Source of the DNA: Chara braunii
Lineage: Eukaryota > Streptophyta > Charophyceae > Charales > Characeae
NCBI GenBank assembly: GCA_003427395.1
Contig: BFEA01000006.1
Coordinates: 6,107,118 to 6,171,117, forward strand
Direction of reading: 5' to 3'
DNA length: 64,000 nucleotides
Position 1 is the stretch's first letter; each line of letters begins with the position of its first letter. This document shows, in pieces, positions 43,870-54,799 of this stretch. Below the pieces are notes generated by a model that worked only from the letters and a program-made list of their open reading frames with translations, was not told where the DNA came from and made no database searches. The position numbers were made by a program, and so were the translations under genes.

Positions 43870-44616
43870 CAGGGTTACCGGCGTTCGGGACGGGCCGAAC
43901 GCCCGAACCCGAACGCCCGAACGTACGGGACCCCTTCGAGAGGCGTTCGGCCGTTCGGGCCGAACGCGGACCAAAAAAAAAAAAAAAAAAAACGTTTTCA
44001 AAAAATTTCGAAAACCAACTATGTTATGGAGAAACATAAACTAAACAACATTTGCCTGGGCACTACATCCAGATTCTTTACCAAATTTGAATTAAAAATC
44101 CGATACAGAAAATAAACACTATGATAAAAATAAGAAAAAATAGATAGAGAATTAAAATGAGTGAGTGTGCCAGCACCTTTTCGACACCGCCATCTTTGAC
44201 GATTTTTAATTATTTTTTGGCATTGAAAAATACCCTGAAAATTTACAGATATGTAGATTGCATAATCAATAACTCATTAAAAAATTTTCAAAAATAAATA
44301 AAATTGTTTTAGGCCCCGAAATAAAGTGAAAACAAAAAGTCAAAAGTGAAAAAAAGCAAAATAGTGAGTGGGCGAGCACATTTTGACACCCCCATCTTTT
44401 ACAATTTTTAATGTTTTTTTGGCTTAGCGGAATGGCTTCAAAATTTATAGGCGTGTAGGTTACATCATAGAGAACTCACAAAAACAAATTCAGAAAAAAA
44501 ACTTATTTTTACGCCACGAAATAGTTTTTGGCAGGGGCCGAACTTGGAGGTGTTCGGCCCCCGAATGCGACCCCAAACGCCCGAACGTTCGGGGGCCAGC
44601 CCGTCAGGTAACCCTG
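43870..44616. mobile_element. hAT-type non-autonomous element
   Basis: 747 bp with ends CAGGGTTACC and GGTAACCCTG and flanking 8-bp ATAATAAT on both sides. The duplication is formally ambiguous because the target is an AAT microsatellite. Subterminal CGTTCGGG/CCCGAACG words are densely repeated at both ends (about 43880-43970 and 44535-44595). The interior holds two diverged copies of a ~190-bp AT-rich stretch (GAGTGTGCCAGCACCTTTTC and GAGTGGGCGAGCACATTTTG). CAGGG-type ends plus subterminal repeats fit hAT. No transposase is encoded. Confidence 0.88.
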
Positions 44617-44627
44617 ATAATAATAAC

Positions 44628-44665
<38 letters not shown>

Positions 44666-44670
44666 TAACA
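44617..44670. repeat. (AAT)n microsatellite
   Basis: Continuation of the microsatellite interrupted by the hAT-like element. Confidence 0.93.
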
Positions 44671-44784
44671 CAATAACACGACGACGAATGTATACAAGCT
44701 AGCTTTCTGGTCCGACGTGGTCATGTCGGGGCGGGTCATATTTCTGGGGTGATGGTGCCTCCCTTCCCCCTACCTGTTTCTTCA

Positions 44785-45170
44785 CATAAGCAATAGCGAA
44801 TTCTAGAGAACCAAGCAGCATCATACATATTATGAAATCAGACAGTCGTAACCCTAAATTAAAAGCAGGATTGCGTCACGATTTCCACCAAATAAGAGCA
44901 CAGCAAAAACTCACAAGTGACAACGTGCGAGTAGTCCCATCACCATCGACAACGAACCAAATGTTGATATCCTATCTGGCGCTCGACACCCAGACTACAG
45001 ATGGCAGATCATATCTATTCTACTATCTACGATGACGTCAACAGTTCCTGAAATACTAGCAGACCTCAGACAATGTCGTCGCCTCAAGCACCAGGTATGT
45101 CCCTCGCATCACTCACAACCTCGTTCCCCAACACACAAATACCACATGCACCCAAGACCATCGCGCACCC
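44785..45170 (+). repeat. Exon-like dispersed repeat, copy 2
   Basis: Same ordered blocks as 12490-12840, extended at the right by GATGACGTCAACAGTTCC, GACAATGTCGTCGCCTCAAG, CACCAGGTATGTCC and CATGCACCCAAGACCA. ATGACGTCAACAG opens a short frame (M-T-S-T-V-P...D-L-R-Q-C-R-R-L-K-H-Q) that ends at CAG|GTATGT, a good plant-type 5' splice site. Homology continues past the GT, so the repeat unit is larger than the putative exon. Confidence 0.7.
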
Positions 45171-45179
45171 ATCCACCCT

Positions 45180-45645
45180 ACTTTCTTTCTCTCTCCATAT
45201 GTCTATCTTTCTGATTGTCTATCTCCTTCTGCCTGTGCTTGTTTGTCTGACTGTATGTCTATTGTATCCATGCCTGTTTTGTTTACTGCCTATCTGATTT
45301 TGTTTGTTTTGTTTGCGTCTGTATGTCTGCTTGTTTGTTTCGTCTGTATCGGTCTGTCTGACCATATGTGTCTATTTGATTGGATAATCGTGCCCGCTTG
45401 ATCGACGGACTGCGCATATTTGATCATTCGCTTGTCTGCGCCTGTCTACCTGCTTGTCAATCAGACTACTGGTTCCTCCGTCGTCCGTGCGTGCTGTTTT
45501 TGCCTATGTTCGTTTGTTGTTCGACTGCCCGTTTGTACGTATTTTCGTCTTGTTTAATTGAATGTTCTTGTTTTGATTGTGTCAGGCTGTTTGTCTGTTC
45601 GTGTCGGACGATTTCTGTTTGTCCATCCGTTTGTGTCCACCTCTC
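45180..45645. repeat. CTGT-rich degenerate simple repeat
   Basis: Pyrimidine-rich TGTCTG/TTTGTCTG words resembling 43346-43600. Confidence 0.75.
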
Positions 45646-45764
45646 TCCCCCCTGTGAACACAACACATTGGTCGATGTGCGCCATGTTGAGATCACAACA
45701 TGGGGAGCCCGGTAGTCGTGACAGTAATAATATTAGTAACAATATTAACATGGAATAATTGCAA

Positions 45765-46160
45765 GAAAGATGAACAATAGCGAATTTCAGAAATCAAACA
45801 GCATCACCCATATGAGACCACATTGTTGTATCCTCGTATCAAAAGCCGAATTTCATCACGAGTTTTACCATATAAGAGCACGACATCGTTCATCAGTGAC
45901 TGTCTGCGAACTTTCCCTTCATCATCAACAATGAACCAATCTTGACATCCTATCTGGCGCTCGGCGCCCAGACTACGAATGACAGATCCTATCCATCCTA
46001 TCTATAAACGCAGTTGGTGACGTCAGCAATTCCCCTAAGTACGGGCGGATCTCGACCAATGCCGATCGTCTCAAGCACCAGGTAAGCCTCTCGTACTTCT
46101 CACCAACCTTGATCCCTCATACAGATGCCACGTGCACCCAAGACCACCACACGCCCCAGT
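45765..46160 (+). repeat. Exon-like dispersed repeat, copy 3
   Basis: Same order: CAATAGCGAATTTCAG, CATCACGAGTTTTACC, TATCCTATCTGGCGCTCGGC, GGTGACGTCAGCAATTCC, GACCAATGCCGATCGTCTC, AAGCACCAGGTAAGCC and CACGTGCACCCAAGACCA. The splice-like CACCAG|GTAAG is kept. The ATG is not. Confidence 0.7.
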
Positions 46161-46358
46161 AAATTTAATTTTGCATTGATAATAATAATAAGAGCAAACA
46201 ATGACAATAATAATTATAATAACGATAATAATAATAATATATAATAATGACAATATTCAGATCGCATAATTACTTCGAAAACCAGATCGTATCTCAGTGT
46301 CCAGAAAGCAGTGTTGCACCCTTATGACATTACTGGAGAAACATAACACTGAAAGCCA

Positions 46359-46630
46359 ATGTTAATGGGATCTAACTCTTGTCTCCACCTACATATGTAT
46401 CCTGGCCCTTCTTCCTACTTGGTCTTCAGCGCCCTGACTACGATCACTCAACTCCTACCAGCCTACGAATCAACAATGCAACTATTGACTTCAGTGGCCC
46501 AACCGAAGTTCTTGACAATGTCGATCCATGCGGGCCAACGCCAATGTCAGGTGTGTGTCCTCACATCATCATCTCCATTCATACCACAACGCCCTCATTT
46601 CCTCCGTTCTCTACCTTAGTCGTAATCAGG
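46359..46630 (+). repeat. Exon-like dispersed repeat, diverged copy 4
   Basis: Weaker match to the right half of the unit: CAGCGCCCTGACTACGA, CAATGCAACTATTGACTTCAG, GACAATGTCGATCC and CAGGTGTGTG. An 86-88 codon frame crosses it without recognisable similarity. Confidence 0.45.
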
Positions 46631-46652
46631 CATTCCCCTGACTAACCTAAAA

Positions 46653-46690
46653 CACGGTAGTAATAATAGTAATAATAATAATAATAACAA

Positions 46691-46735
<45 letters not shown>
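46653..46735. repeat. (AAT)n microsatellite
   Basis: AAT run with a few interruptions. Confidence 0.95.
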
Positions 46736-46839
46736 TTATAGGCTATCTTTCTTGTTCGATAAGGTCGTGTCGTGGGGGTGTGTTGTAATCGGGGTCAGTG
46801 GTCGTTGCTCCTCACGCCAAGCAGATTGTTGTTTCACCC

Positions 46840-47470
46840 ACTCTCTCTTACACACACACACACACACAAACACACGCTCACTAATAACAATCCCTCGGGC
46901 AAGCGGGGCGAAAGCTCGATAATGACCAAGTGCGAGTGGCAGTGTACACTCCCACGTTATAATGGGAGGTTTATTCGATTTGGTTCTCCCTTTAGATGGG
47001 AGTATCACGAGATTAACTGCGATACACTCCCTCAATCGCACATACATACACATACACTAATCACATACGCACACGTGCACACACACACACGTGCCCGCAT
47101 AAACTAGCGGTAGATTCATGAGAACATACCTCATCCTATCGATGGTAGGTAACGTGAGGTTCACTGCGCGATTCACTCGCACACACACACACGCATACAT
47201 ACACATTCCTTCAGACACATCCATTAAGGCGATCCCACTAGCGAACCAGGGTGGAGGCATGCCAACGGGTTAGCGCATGTGGCGATGTTTATTTCCACGT
47301 TGTAGTAGAAGATTCATTCGATTTCGCTCCTTCATACCGATGGAAGTAACGCAGGGCTTGCCGCGTGTTTTGTTTACACCCATCCTCACACACACACTGA
47401 CATTCACATACATGCATACCCCGTGATAAAGTATAGTTCCTCGATGTAGGGCTAGATTCATTAGATTTTA
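46840..47470. repeat. CA-rich repeats with a ~170-bp recurring module
   Basis: CACACACA tracts near 46851, 47075, 47180 and 47385 alternate with a recurring module (CACGTTATAATGGGAGGTTT near 46950; CACGTTGTAGTAGAAGATTC near 47297; GATGTAGGGCTAGATTCATT near 47443). No gene. Confidence 0.65.
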
Positions 47471-48839
47471 TTTTAACCCTTGACCGAGGTAGTATGTAGT
47501 ATACAGTTAGTCATGGGTTTGGGGACTTGCCAGTTGCCTCTCTATAGCTCCTTCGTCGTCGTCGTAGCCGTTTGTAGTTGCTCGATGTCGTCGTTGGACC
47601 GCCCCTGTACTCCAAACTCAAGGTCCAAATCTCCTCGTGCGGGGCATGGCCATCATCAATCAGGAGGTACGTCTTCCTTTCTCCTTCCTCTCCTCCTCCC
47701 TCTTCTTCCCCTCCTTCTTTCTCCTCTCCCTCCTTCTCCTTTTCTCGCAAGCCGCACTTAACCTACGCTATCCTCTCGTCTGCTGCCCTCGTTTGCACGT
47801 CTTGTGCGTCTGGCCGCGCCTTCCTTCTCTTTTCTTCTGCGCATCAACTCCGCCTGCTAACGCGTGTTTTTCTCTTCCCTCGTGCTACTTATCGCTCTCT
47901 CTACTCCCCTCCCTACTATGGAGTACGTCACGCCTCTCAACCACTGCACACTGCCCTGCCCGCGGCAAGACTTGGTTGGGTTGTGATCGCGGCGGGCGCT
48001 TACTGTTGGCCACTCTCGAATGAATCCGCCCCAATACTGGGGGAAGATCCATTAAGGTACTACTTGTGGCAAGTAAATTGCAAAAACAAAGAGATAAATA
48101 ATAATAATAATAATAATAGACAAAAACAAAAATGAAAAATAAAACACGGAGGTTAACCGTCACAACCTGCCAAGTGTCGGTGTACTATATTCTAACCTAC
48201 TAACTGTAACTCACCCCTAATATGGAGGTCGCGGGTTCGAGCCCAAGCTCACGAAGCCCAGGCGAAAAATAGGGGAACTCCTTTGTCAAAAAGGAGCTAG
48301 CTCAGGGGTCAGGTGGATTCGTTCCCTGTACCCCGTGCTTGACAATCTCACACCTAAACCTATTGAGCTAGCTCCCACTTTGAGTAGGAGGGGAGCAACT
48401 CAGTAGTATCGAAACTCGATCCGACCAGTGGCCTGAGCCCATCTTTCAATTTTTGTGGGTGTGTATGCTTGTCGGTCTGTGTGCCTGTCTGAGTGCTTGT
48501 CGGCTTGATTGCAAGTGTGTCCCGTAAGGTCACAGTGTGACCGTGATACTGAAAGTTGTAGTGGGAAGAATATTCATGTAGCGAGTAGGTCGGTACCTCA
48601 CCATTTAGAGGTAGACGCGCCGGTTACTCGAGGTCGAGCAGAAGAAGACAAAAATTGGCATTTTTAGAGGCTCAATACCAGTAGTCGCCACTTGGTGCAT
48701 AGACAATACATATCCATAGGTTGTCCCGGCCTCAATGGTCGAGGAATTTGCTTTACGACACCATGCCGAAAATTCTTATTCTTCACTCCTGACCACCCTT
48801 GGTATGGTACCCGACGTAGGTACTGTGTCGAATGCAGAT
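47471..48839. other. Unassigned stretch
   Basis: TCC-rich sequence at 47665-47755 and a short AAT run at 48096-48118. The two reading frames of 128 and 185 codons starting near 47580-47640 are driven by the TCC tract. GCGGGTTCGAGCCC at 48230 resembles a tRNA B box but no cloverleaf is present. A tRNA-derived SINE is possible. Confidence 0.45.
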
Positions 48840-48895
48840 TCATGAGCAAATACCCTTGTAAGGGTGTTTGCTCCGACAACGTTGTCTCAACGTCC
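48840..48895. repeat. Hairpin-bearing dispersed repeat (- copy)
   Basis: GAGCAAATACCCTTGTAAGG and GTGTTTGCTC form a stem with only a few loop bases, followed by CGACAACGTTGTCTC. Reverse complement of 31207-31262. Confidence 0.75.
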
Positions 48896-49199
48896 GAATC
48901 ATCAGAAAAACTTAGACTTGCGAAATCCAGACTTGCAACAGACTGACCTTGCAAAACTCGGACTTGCAAGAAAAACTCAAACTACGAAAAACTCAGATTT
49001 ACGTTTGGCGGCCCAAATGATTCAGATGGCCATGTAACTCCACAAACCCTTTGTCTATACCCTACTGATAACCCTCCTAAAGTTTGGCCAGATTCTATCT
49101 ATGTTTGCCCATACTTACTTTTTTTCGGGCATCGCCCAAGGCTCTAAGCGAACAGTTCGGGGAAATCAATTTTTCGTTTTTGTGGGAAAATTGACTCAG

Positions 49200-49332
49200 A
49201 TGGTCTGGCGGTTTTGCAAACTATGTTGCAAAATGGTCTGGCGGTTTTGCAAACTATGTTGCAAAATGGTCTGGCGGTTTTGCAAACTATGTTGCAAGAT
49301 GGTCCGGCGGTTTTGCAAACTATGTATATATG
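49200..49332. repeat. 33-bp tandem repeat, four copies
   Basis: Unit ATGGTCTGGCGGTTTTGCAA followed by ACTATGTTGCAAA. The fourth copy is diverged at its end. No spacers, so not CRISPR-like. Confidence 0.96.
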
Positions 49333-49805
49333 CCTAGGATATGGGGCCTGTTCAGTCTCACCCCCAATATCCTCTATTTGGCGGAGGTGGTTCTTTGCAG
49401 CCGGGGCTGCAAAGGCCCGTCGTCTATTTCAGTTCGGTCTTCCCCTCGGGACTCGGAAAACGGTTTCTCAGCAGCAGCAACAGTAAACGGCTTGGCCAGG
49501 CATCAGCAACAACAACACCTGTCTTATTATCAATAGGAGCAGCAACAACTATATTTTCCTATCTACTTCCCCTCCTCCCCGCATTCAAGTAGAGCACGGG
49601 GGGAGTGACGTGGTGTTCAAATAAAGCATGGCAGGGGGGAGGGTTAAAACGTCATTCAAATAGAACATATGAGGGTGGCCACCACAGATACACAACATTT
49701 TCATCTTGTACATACAACGATGTCATTAGAATGAGCAAAGGTTGAAGTTTGTTGTCTATTCCCAAAAGAAAAGACAGACGCATCATTGAGGGAAAGTGAG
49801 CGAAA
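49333..49805. other. Unassigned spacer
   Basis: No gene recognised. CAGCAGCAACAG near 49470. Confidence 0.5.
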
Positions 49806-49826
49806 CTCACTTTCAAGCTTGAACAC

Positions 49827-50450
49827 TCAAAATAAAAAGTGACGTTTCACAAAGTCAAACACCTTCTCTCGTTTTCTTTTTGTACATTTTTTGAAGCTTT
49901 CTCCTCTCTCGTAGGTACACGTCTTAGGTTCTTCTTTAGGTTTTACGAGCTTTTTTTCAACCTTTTCTTTTCCCTTGTCCTTCCTCATATTCGGACGGGG
50001 CTTGTCTAACCTTTCTCCTCGCTTCTTAAACACCTTTAAACGCTCGCCAAACACCAACTCTTTCCATCTAGCCCCATCTAGCTCCTCAAGCAAGTAAGCC
50101 CCTCCTTTCAGTCTTTTGACCACGCGGTAAGGTCCCATCATCCTATTTGCCAGTTTTTTTTACCATGTTCTCTCTAGAGCGGAATCGTAAAGTAAAACTA
50201 AACTTTCGGTGGGTATACCTTCTTGCCTAACTCGGAGGTTTTTATCTCACCTCTCCATGTCTTTTTCCCTTTGAACTTGCAGTCTATCTACAACGTCCAT
50301 GGTACTATCCTCGAGCGTCTCAGTTGTCTGCCTAACTTGATGCCCAGTAATTGTTCCCTAGTCGATACCGCTTCTCAATCAGCCTTCGTGCACGAGTCCA
50401 TATGGAACTTTATGGGCAAAGGGCAGTGTCTTTCGAAACATAGGGTGTAG
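49827..50450 (-). pseudogene. Gypsy-2 integrase C-terminus
   Basis: The minus strand gives pieces such as P-Y-G-L-V, GIDQGTITGHQVRQTTETLE, DRLQVQREK and LYDSALERTW, then the open frame 49827-50141: M-M-G-P-Y-R-V-V-K-R-L-K-G-G-A-Y-L-L-E-E-L, the GPY/F module, followed by a Lys-rich tail (KPRPNMRKDKGKEKVEKKL). Frame breaks lie near 50145 and 50390. Confidence 0.83.
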
Positions 50451-50519
50451 GGCGGGTAACCAGTGGTAGTTCGGACAGTAACGTTATCCACCCAGACTGC
50501 GAATCTTTAGATACTTCGG

Positions 50520-51075
50520 TCACTTCTTCTTTTTCCTCACACACCATTTCGCGAGCACGTTCACTAAGGATTGATGTCCCCTTTCAACATGAGCATTGAT
50601 CTGAGGGTGGTATGCCGTAGACAACGACACCCGGATCCTTGCCCTCTGGAGCAAGGTTTGGACTTCCTTAGCCGTAAACTCTGATCCTTTATCCATTACA
50701 ATCTTCCCGACACATCCGTATCGGGTGATATACTCTGTCAGAAACTCACTGACCACCTTTTCCGTCTTCTGGCGTAGCGTCCATGCTTCCACGAACCCAG
50801 TCAGGTCATTCTTGATATCCATGATGTAATTCATTCCTCCCTCTCCCTTAGGCATCTTAACCAGGTCCATATGAACCTTCTGCCCTACCGGAGTCGGATA
50901 AAAAGGAAACAACGACTCCTTGTATTTTAGTACCACTCTCTTTTGGTACTCCACGCATGTTTGGCGGTAGCGCTTTACATCTCTATATAGGTCGTCCCAC
51001 TATTAGATATTCCTAACCTTCTCAAAAGTCTCTTTCACTCATTTATGGTCTCCAACGATTCCATAGTGGAGCTCA
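50520..51075 (-). pseudogene. Gypsy-2 integrase finger and catalytic core
   Basis: Core frame 50520-50954: HMDLVKMPKG (first Asp), DLTGFVEAWTLRQKTEKVVS, YGCVGKIVMDKGSEFTAKEV (second Asp), STAYHPQINAHVERGHQSL (Glu). The D,D,E residues are all present. Upstream, LYRDVKRYRQTCVEYQKR keeps one Cys of the zinc finger, and the second position is Tyr. Ends abruptly in K-K-K-K. Confidence 0.9.
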
Positions 51076-51079
51076 ACAA

Positions 51080-51850
51080 TTATTTCTTTTTGCGGTCCCC
51101 CTCGTCGCACACTACCCTCATTGCCATATCGTTCTTAGGTGGCCTGTTGAAAAGGTGATATGCCTTAAAGCAGTACTGTTGAGCCTCCTTTCTGGGTTTA
51201 TCATCAACCTTTGTTTCCCCTAGGAGATATAACCCTATTTGGTGGTACTTACCGGTATAATGGCTCTCCAGAAACAGAATGGCGTCATTAGTGATAGGCT
51301 TCATTCTCACTGAGCCTATTTCCATTCGCAGGAACTCGTCGACCCCTCCTGGCGACCCCAAGCACCCTTCCTCTAACGTAATTCGTGACAACCCATCTGG
51401 TACCGCATTCTTGGCCCCAACTTGAAATATGCCCTCAACTACGTAGTCAGACATCCTTATGTGCATAAGTCAACTGGTTATCGTAAGATCCATCAAGGAT
51501 AAGTCATTTTGTAATATGGCGACCACCACTATAGGATCGACTCGCAAGACAAATTTTCGCCCATAGATATAGTGTTTGAAGACGTTAAGGCAATGTAACA
51601 CCCCCATGACCTATTTCTTAAATTGAGAATAGTTCCTCTCGATGGTGTTCAACGTTTTACTCTCGAATCTGAGAGGCCTCTCCTTACCGCTAAAATCCTT
51701 ATGAGTCAAGACCCCTCCTCCAGATGTCGGTCCCACGTCAGTACAAACCACGAATGGTTTGTTCCCCTCATATTCAAAGTAAGGGACTCTAAGGACCTGC
51801 TCCCTTCCTTAAACTCATCTTTCAGAATTTTTACCGTGTCTACTTGATTG
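51080..51850 (-). pseudogene. Gypsy-2 RNase H and linker
   Basis: Minus-strand RNase H pieces: PFVVCTDVGPTSGGGVLTHK, RPLRFESKTLNTIERNYSQF, VLHCLNVFKHYIYGRKFVLR and DPIVVVAILQNDLSL, then the open frame 51080-51466 with MSDYVVEGIFQVGAKNAVPD and GLSR (usual end of gypsy RNase H), followed by the linker. Stops at about 51468 and 51608. Confidence 0.87.
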
Positions 51851-51994
51851 CTCGTCCACTTCCACTCTACTCCTTTACGCAATAATTTTCTTAAGGGTTA
51901 TGTTTCTGCCGCGTATCCTTTTATAAAGTTCTTCCAGCTTTGAGGGGTCCGGCCGCCTGCTGTTCTTATCGGAAATGTAACCTAATATTTTGAT
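51851..51994 (-). pseudogene. Gypsy-2 RT connection fragment
   Basis: KIGIIKILGYISDKNSRRPD and PSKLEELYKRIRGRNITLKK recall the R-P-D-P-x-K-x-x-x-L block after the RT palm. The palm itself is missing. Confidence 0.6.
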
Positions 51995-52424
51995 AATCCC
52001 GATCTTGTTTACTCCCGGATCGCTCCGATCCACACTCAGTGCCTAGGCCAAACAGGGGTTCAGATGGGGCAAGTCTCACAGAAACTTCGACTTCGGCCCA
52101 TGAAATTTTGCTCTGGTCTCGATATCGTTACGCCTCTCGTGAAGCCAAAGTCCAAATTCAGTCCAGACATCAGTCGCCCCTCGCATAGAAGGTGGTTCTG
52201 ATTCCAATCAGAACAATCAGAACCACCTTCTATGCGAGGGGCGACTGATGTGTGGACTGAATTTGGATTACGGTTTCGCAAAAGGCGTAACTATACCAAG
52301 ATGAGAGCAAAATTTAATGGGCCCAAGTCAAAGTTTTTGTGAGACTTGCCCCGTTTGAGCCCCTGTTTGACCTAGGCACTGAACGTGGATCGGAGCGGTC
52401 CAGGAGTAAACTAGATCGGGATTT
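51995..52424. mobile_element. 430-bp foldback element
   Basis: Arms 51995-52206 and 52213-52424 are inverted copies. The inner 30 bp (GAACCACCTTCTATGCGAGG and beyond) are identical, while the outer parts (CAGTGCCTAGG, GGGGCAAGTCTCACA, GATCGCTCCGATCCAC) carry scattered substitutions. Only about 6 bases separate the arms. It lies exactly where the gypsy-2 RT should continue. No reading frame of note. Target duplications are not clear. Confidence 0.9.
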
Positions 52425-52566
52425 TTCTTCTGCCACAGTTGGACCGGAACTTAAGGCTGAGCGTGCAAGGGCCAGAAGGACCCTCCTCCAACATTATCAG
52501 ACAAAGATTGGTTGGACTCAGATTGGATTGTCGCGCGGAAGGGCAGGACGGGGAACGGACTGGAAT
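52425..52566. other. Unassigned spacer
   Basis: GC-rich link between the foldback and the plastid-derived fragment. Confidence 0.5.
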
Positions 52567-52780
52567 TTAATAAGCTAATCCCATACTACGAGTTGTTTCA
52601 GATTCAAGATATACTCTAAGTAAAAAGTCTGTTGGACACGCAAATTCACATCGTTTACAACCAGCACAATCTTCGGTTTTAAGAGTTGAAGCAATTTGTT
52701 TGGCTTTGCATCCATGCCAACGAATCATTTCTAAAACATTTATAGGACAATCTCTGACACATTGTGTACAACTGATTAAT
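52567..52780 (-). pseudogene. psaC: psaC fragment in nuclear DNA (NUPT)
   Basis: The minus strand encodes [46 protein letters not shown] and [16 protein letters not shown]-stop. This is the photosystem I subunit PsaC, a two-[4Fe-4S] ferredoxin-like protein of 81 residues on the stromal side. About 69 C-terminal residues remain. The second cluster ligands (C-x2-C-x2-C-x3-C-P) are intact. In the first set the first Cys is replaced by Leu, the N-terminal ~11 residues are replaced by unrelated sequence and one residue is missing after PTDFL. Substitutions at conserved sites and the retrotransposon setting indicate a decayed plastid-to-nucleus insert, not a working gene. Confidence 0.93.
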
Positions 52781-52957
52781 TTACAAAAAATAAATAAATT
52801 CAAAAAAGGAAAAATAAAAAAATATACAACTTGGAAATTATATTATTTACTATTCTCGAAATGTAAATCGAGATTTTTGAAAAAACATTCATTAAATCCA
52901 TATTGTAGAGATGCTTTCCATTTTATTTTAAAACGACAAATCACAAATTCATTTTAA
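52781..52957. other. AT-rich sequence next to psaC, possibly plastid-derived
   Basis: About 75 percent AT, unlike the flanks on both sides (the next sequence, AACTTGAAGGGGGCCG, starts abruptly at 52956). A plus frame ends here in [20 protein letters not shown] and beyond to TNSF-stop, and I do not recognise it. It could be another plastid piece joined to the psaC fragment. Confidence 0.45.
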
Positions 52958-53539
52958 CTTGAAGGGGGCCGAATAGTCAAGGTAGACCTGGAGCTCTGGC
53001 CCTAATGGGCTCGTGACGCCACTTTGATATGGAGAGTTTTTGCACAGTGTCATGGGAGAGGCCGGTCAAGTATCGACACCACCCCATTGGTCGTGGGATC
53101 CGTCGGAGATTGCTAGTCAGAAGTATAAGAACTCGGACGATTTTTTCAGATTCTGACATTTACCCTATTTTAGAGGTTGGCAATAGCAAGGCATGTCTTA
53201 TTCTTCTAGACTAAATAAAACACTCACTTTATTTCTTCGAGCAGTTTGACTTTGGTTTTCTTGTCGTTGTAAGTCCGCTTGTATGACTAATTTCACTTAT
53301 GGTGTTAACAAAGTTGAACTTTTGCAGATTACAGGAGCCGCGGACAACCCTCTCGTGGGTGACAGACACGGAGCAGATTGCAGGGTTGGCCCGGCGTGCC
53401 GGCAGTAGCCATTTACCGGTCGAGACCTGGTAGTGAAGGGTTGTCATCTAGTTGTCATCTGACTTTAAAGTGGAAATGTTTAATTGAGCCGCGGACCAAT
53501 TGGAAGGGAGATAGGTATATATGTTAGCTATGTTGAAGC
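52958..53539. other. Unassigned spacer
   Basis: No gene or repeat recognised. Confidence 0.55.
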
Positions 53540-53860
53540 GGGAAGTTGTTACTATCTAGAGTGTTTATGGTCCAAATGATGTATCAGAGTGACAAACTTT
53601 CTTAAATTTCATTCTACTTCATGTCCAAGTGGGGATTCCGATGATCATTGCCGGAAATTTCAACGTTGTTCCAGAGCGGCATTTGCACTGTTGATGTATC
53701 CCCTCTCCCTGCCCTATGTATGTAGAATGAATGAGCTAATAATATCTAATTTATGCCAATCACTTAACCTTGTTGACTCATATAAAGATTTTTTTTTACT
53801 TCTAAAACATATACATGCTTTTGAAAATGTTAATCTATACAAATAATCAAATTCGAAATT
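53540..53860 (+). pseudogene. LINE endonuclease fragment
   Basis: S-V-Y-G-P-N-D-V-S-E (the N-x-Y-x-P-N motif), then FHFMSKWGFR, a G-N-F-N-V-V-P-E-R-H block in another frame (the G-D-F-N-x-x-x motif) and SLNLVDSYKDFF. Several frameshifts. Confidence 0.7.
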
Positions 53861-54799
53861 GATCTCATATTAATATCTGAAAATATACAAGGAGCACTTC
53901 AGTTAGCTGAAATATTCCCCTAAAGACCATGCAATGTGTGTGATAGTATTTTCGTTTCGCAAGAAACCTGACTAAGGAAAAAAATTATACAACTTATCGT
54001 CTCAAATTAGATAGTTTCAGACAATATGTCCAAGATGTATGAGATTTCTAGAAGGATCAGATGCCTCTCATCAAGGATGATATCAGATGGTTCAACAATG
54101 GCCTAGTTTTCTTGAGTTACAAATGCAATGAATATCATATATTATTGGCAGCTTAAAGGCATTTCCAAGAAACTTAACTACAAAATATGATTCAATAACT
54201 AGAACAATAAGAGACGTGTTCAAATGATTATGAAGTTTTAGAGTTTCATGCCAAAGAAATTTTGGAGTTCGATAATCTGTTTATAAACCAAATGAAATAT
54301 AGATGGTAAGGGAGATGAATTAGAGAGAAGTTTAAAAGACATCATCTGAAAGGGACAATGGATGCTCGTATTTCTGCAATGGTTAAAACAAGGTCTGAAA
54401 GAACATTTATTGAAGCTCTGGTATACTCTATCAACAAGGATGAGTCATGGGTTACCTCCATTGCCGCCTGTACTAAGATTACGAGGGGCTTCTTCAAAAA
54501 CTTTTCATATCATACAATGGGGGCATTCCACGAACTCAATGTAACAATGAACTTGATGAATTTCTTATTCCTCTATCTAAATCACTTTCTCAAAATCTAA
54601 CAAAGATGTTGGGAAAACTCTTAATTAAGAAAGAGATTTGAAAAAAAAATGATGTTAATGGAGGAAAAAAAACATATGGAATGAATGGGCTACTTAAATA
54701 ATTATGAGAACCCTTATGAGATTTAATTTATCAAGATCTCATAGATTTATACCATGTGGTGTGGATCTCTGGTGAGATGAGATAATTTGTGGTGCAAGA

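Larger units (their letters stand above)
49806..51994 (-). mobile_element. Second Ty3/gypsy pol remnant
   Basis: Minus-strand pol read from high to low: RT connection (51851-51990), RNase H (about 51480-51850), RNase H-IN linker (51080-51466), degraded HHCC finger (about 50960-51075), integrase core (50520-50954) and integrase C-terminus (49827-50450). It is a different family from the 13.4-17.2 kb element, judged by its integrase (STAYHPQ and VERGHQSLVN wording). Sequence upstream of the RT connection is lost at the 51995 foldback. Several stops and frameshifts; dead. Confidence 0.9.

Noticed and set aside
47578-48135. 185-codon plus-strand frame
   Set aside because: Overlaps another long frame, is carried by a TCC-rich tract and has no recognisable domain.
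48220-48260. tRNA gene suggested by GCGGGTTCGAGCCC
   Set aside because: A B-box-like word is present, but no acceptor stem, anticodon arm or A box at the right distance was found.
49200-49332. CRISPR-like direct repeats
   Set aside because: The four 33-bp copies are contiguous without spacers, and the setting is eukaryotic. A plain tandem repeat.
52700-52957. Plus-strand 85-codon frame overlapping psaC
   Set aside because: Its first part is antisense to the psaC fragment and the remainder is AT-rich sequence I cannot assign.
53589-53846. 85-codon frame as an independent gene
   Set aside because: It is a frame-shifted piece of a LINE endonuclease.
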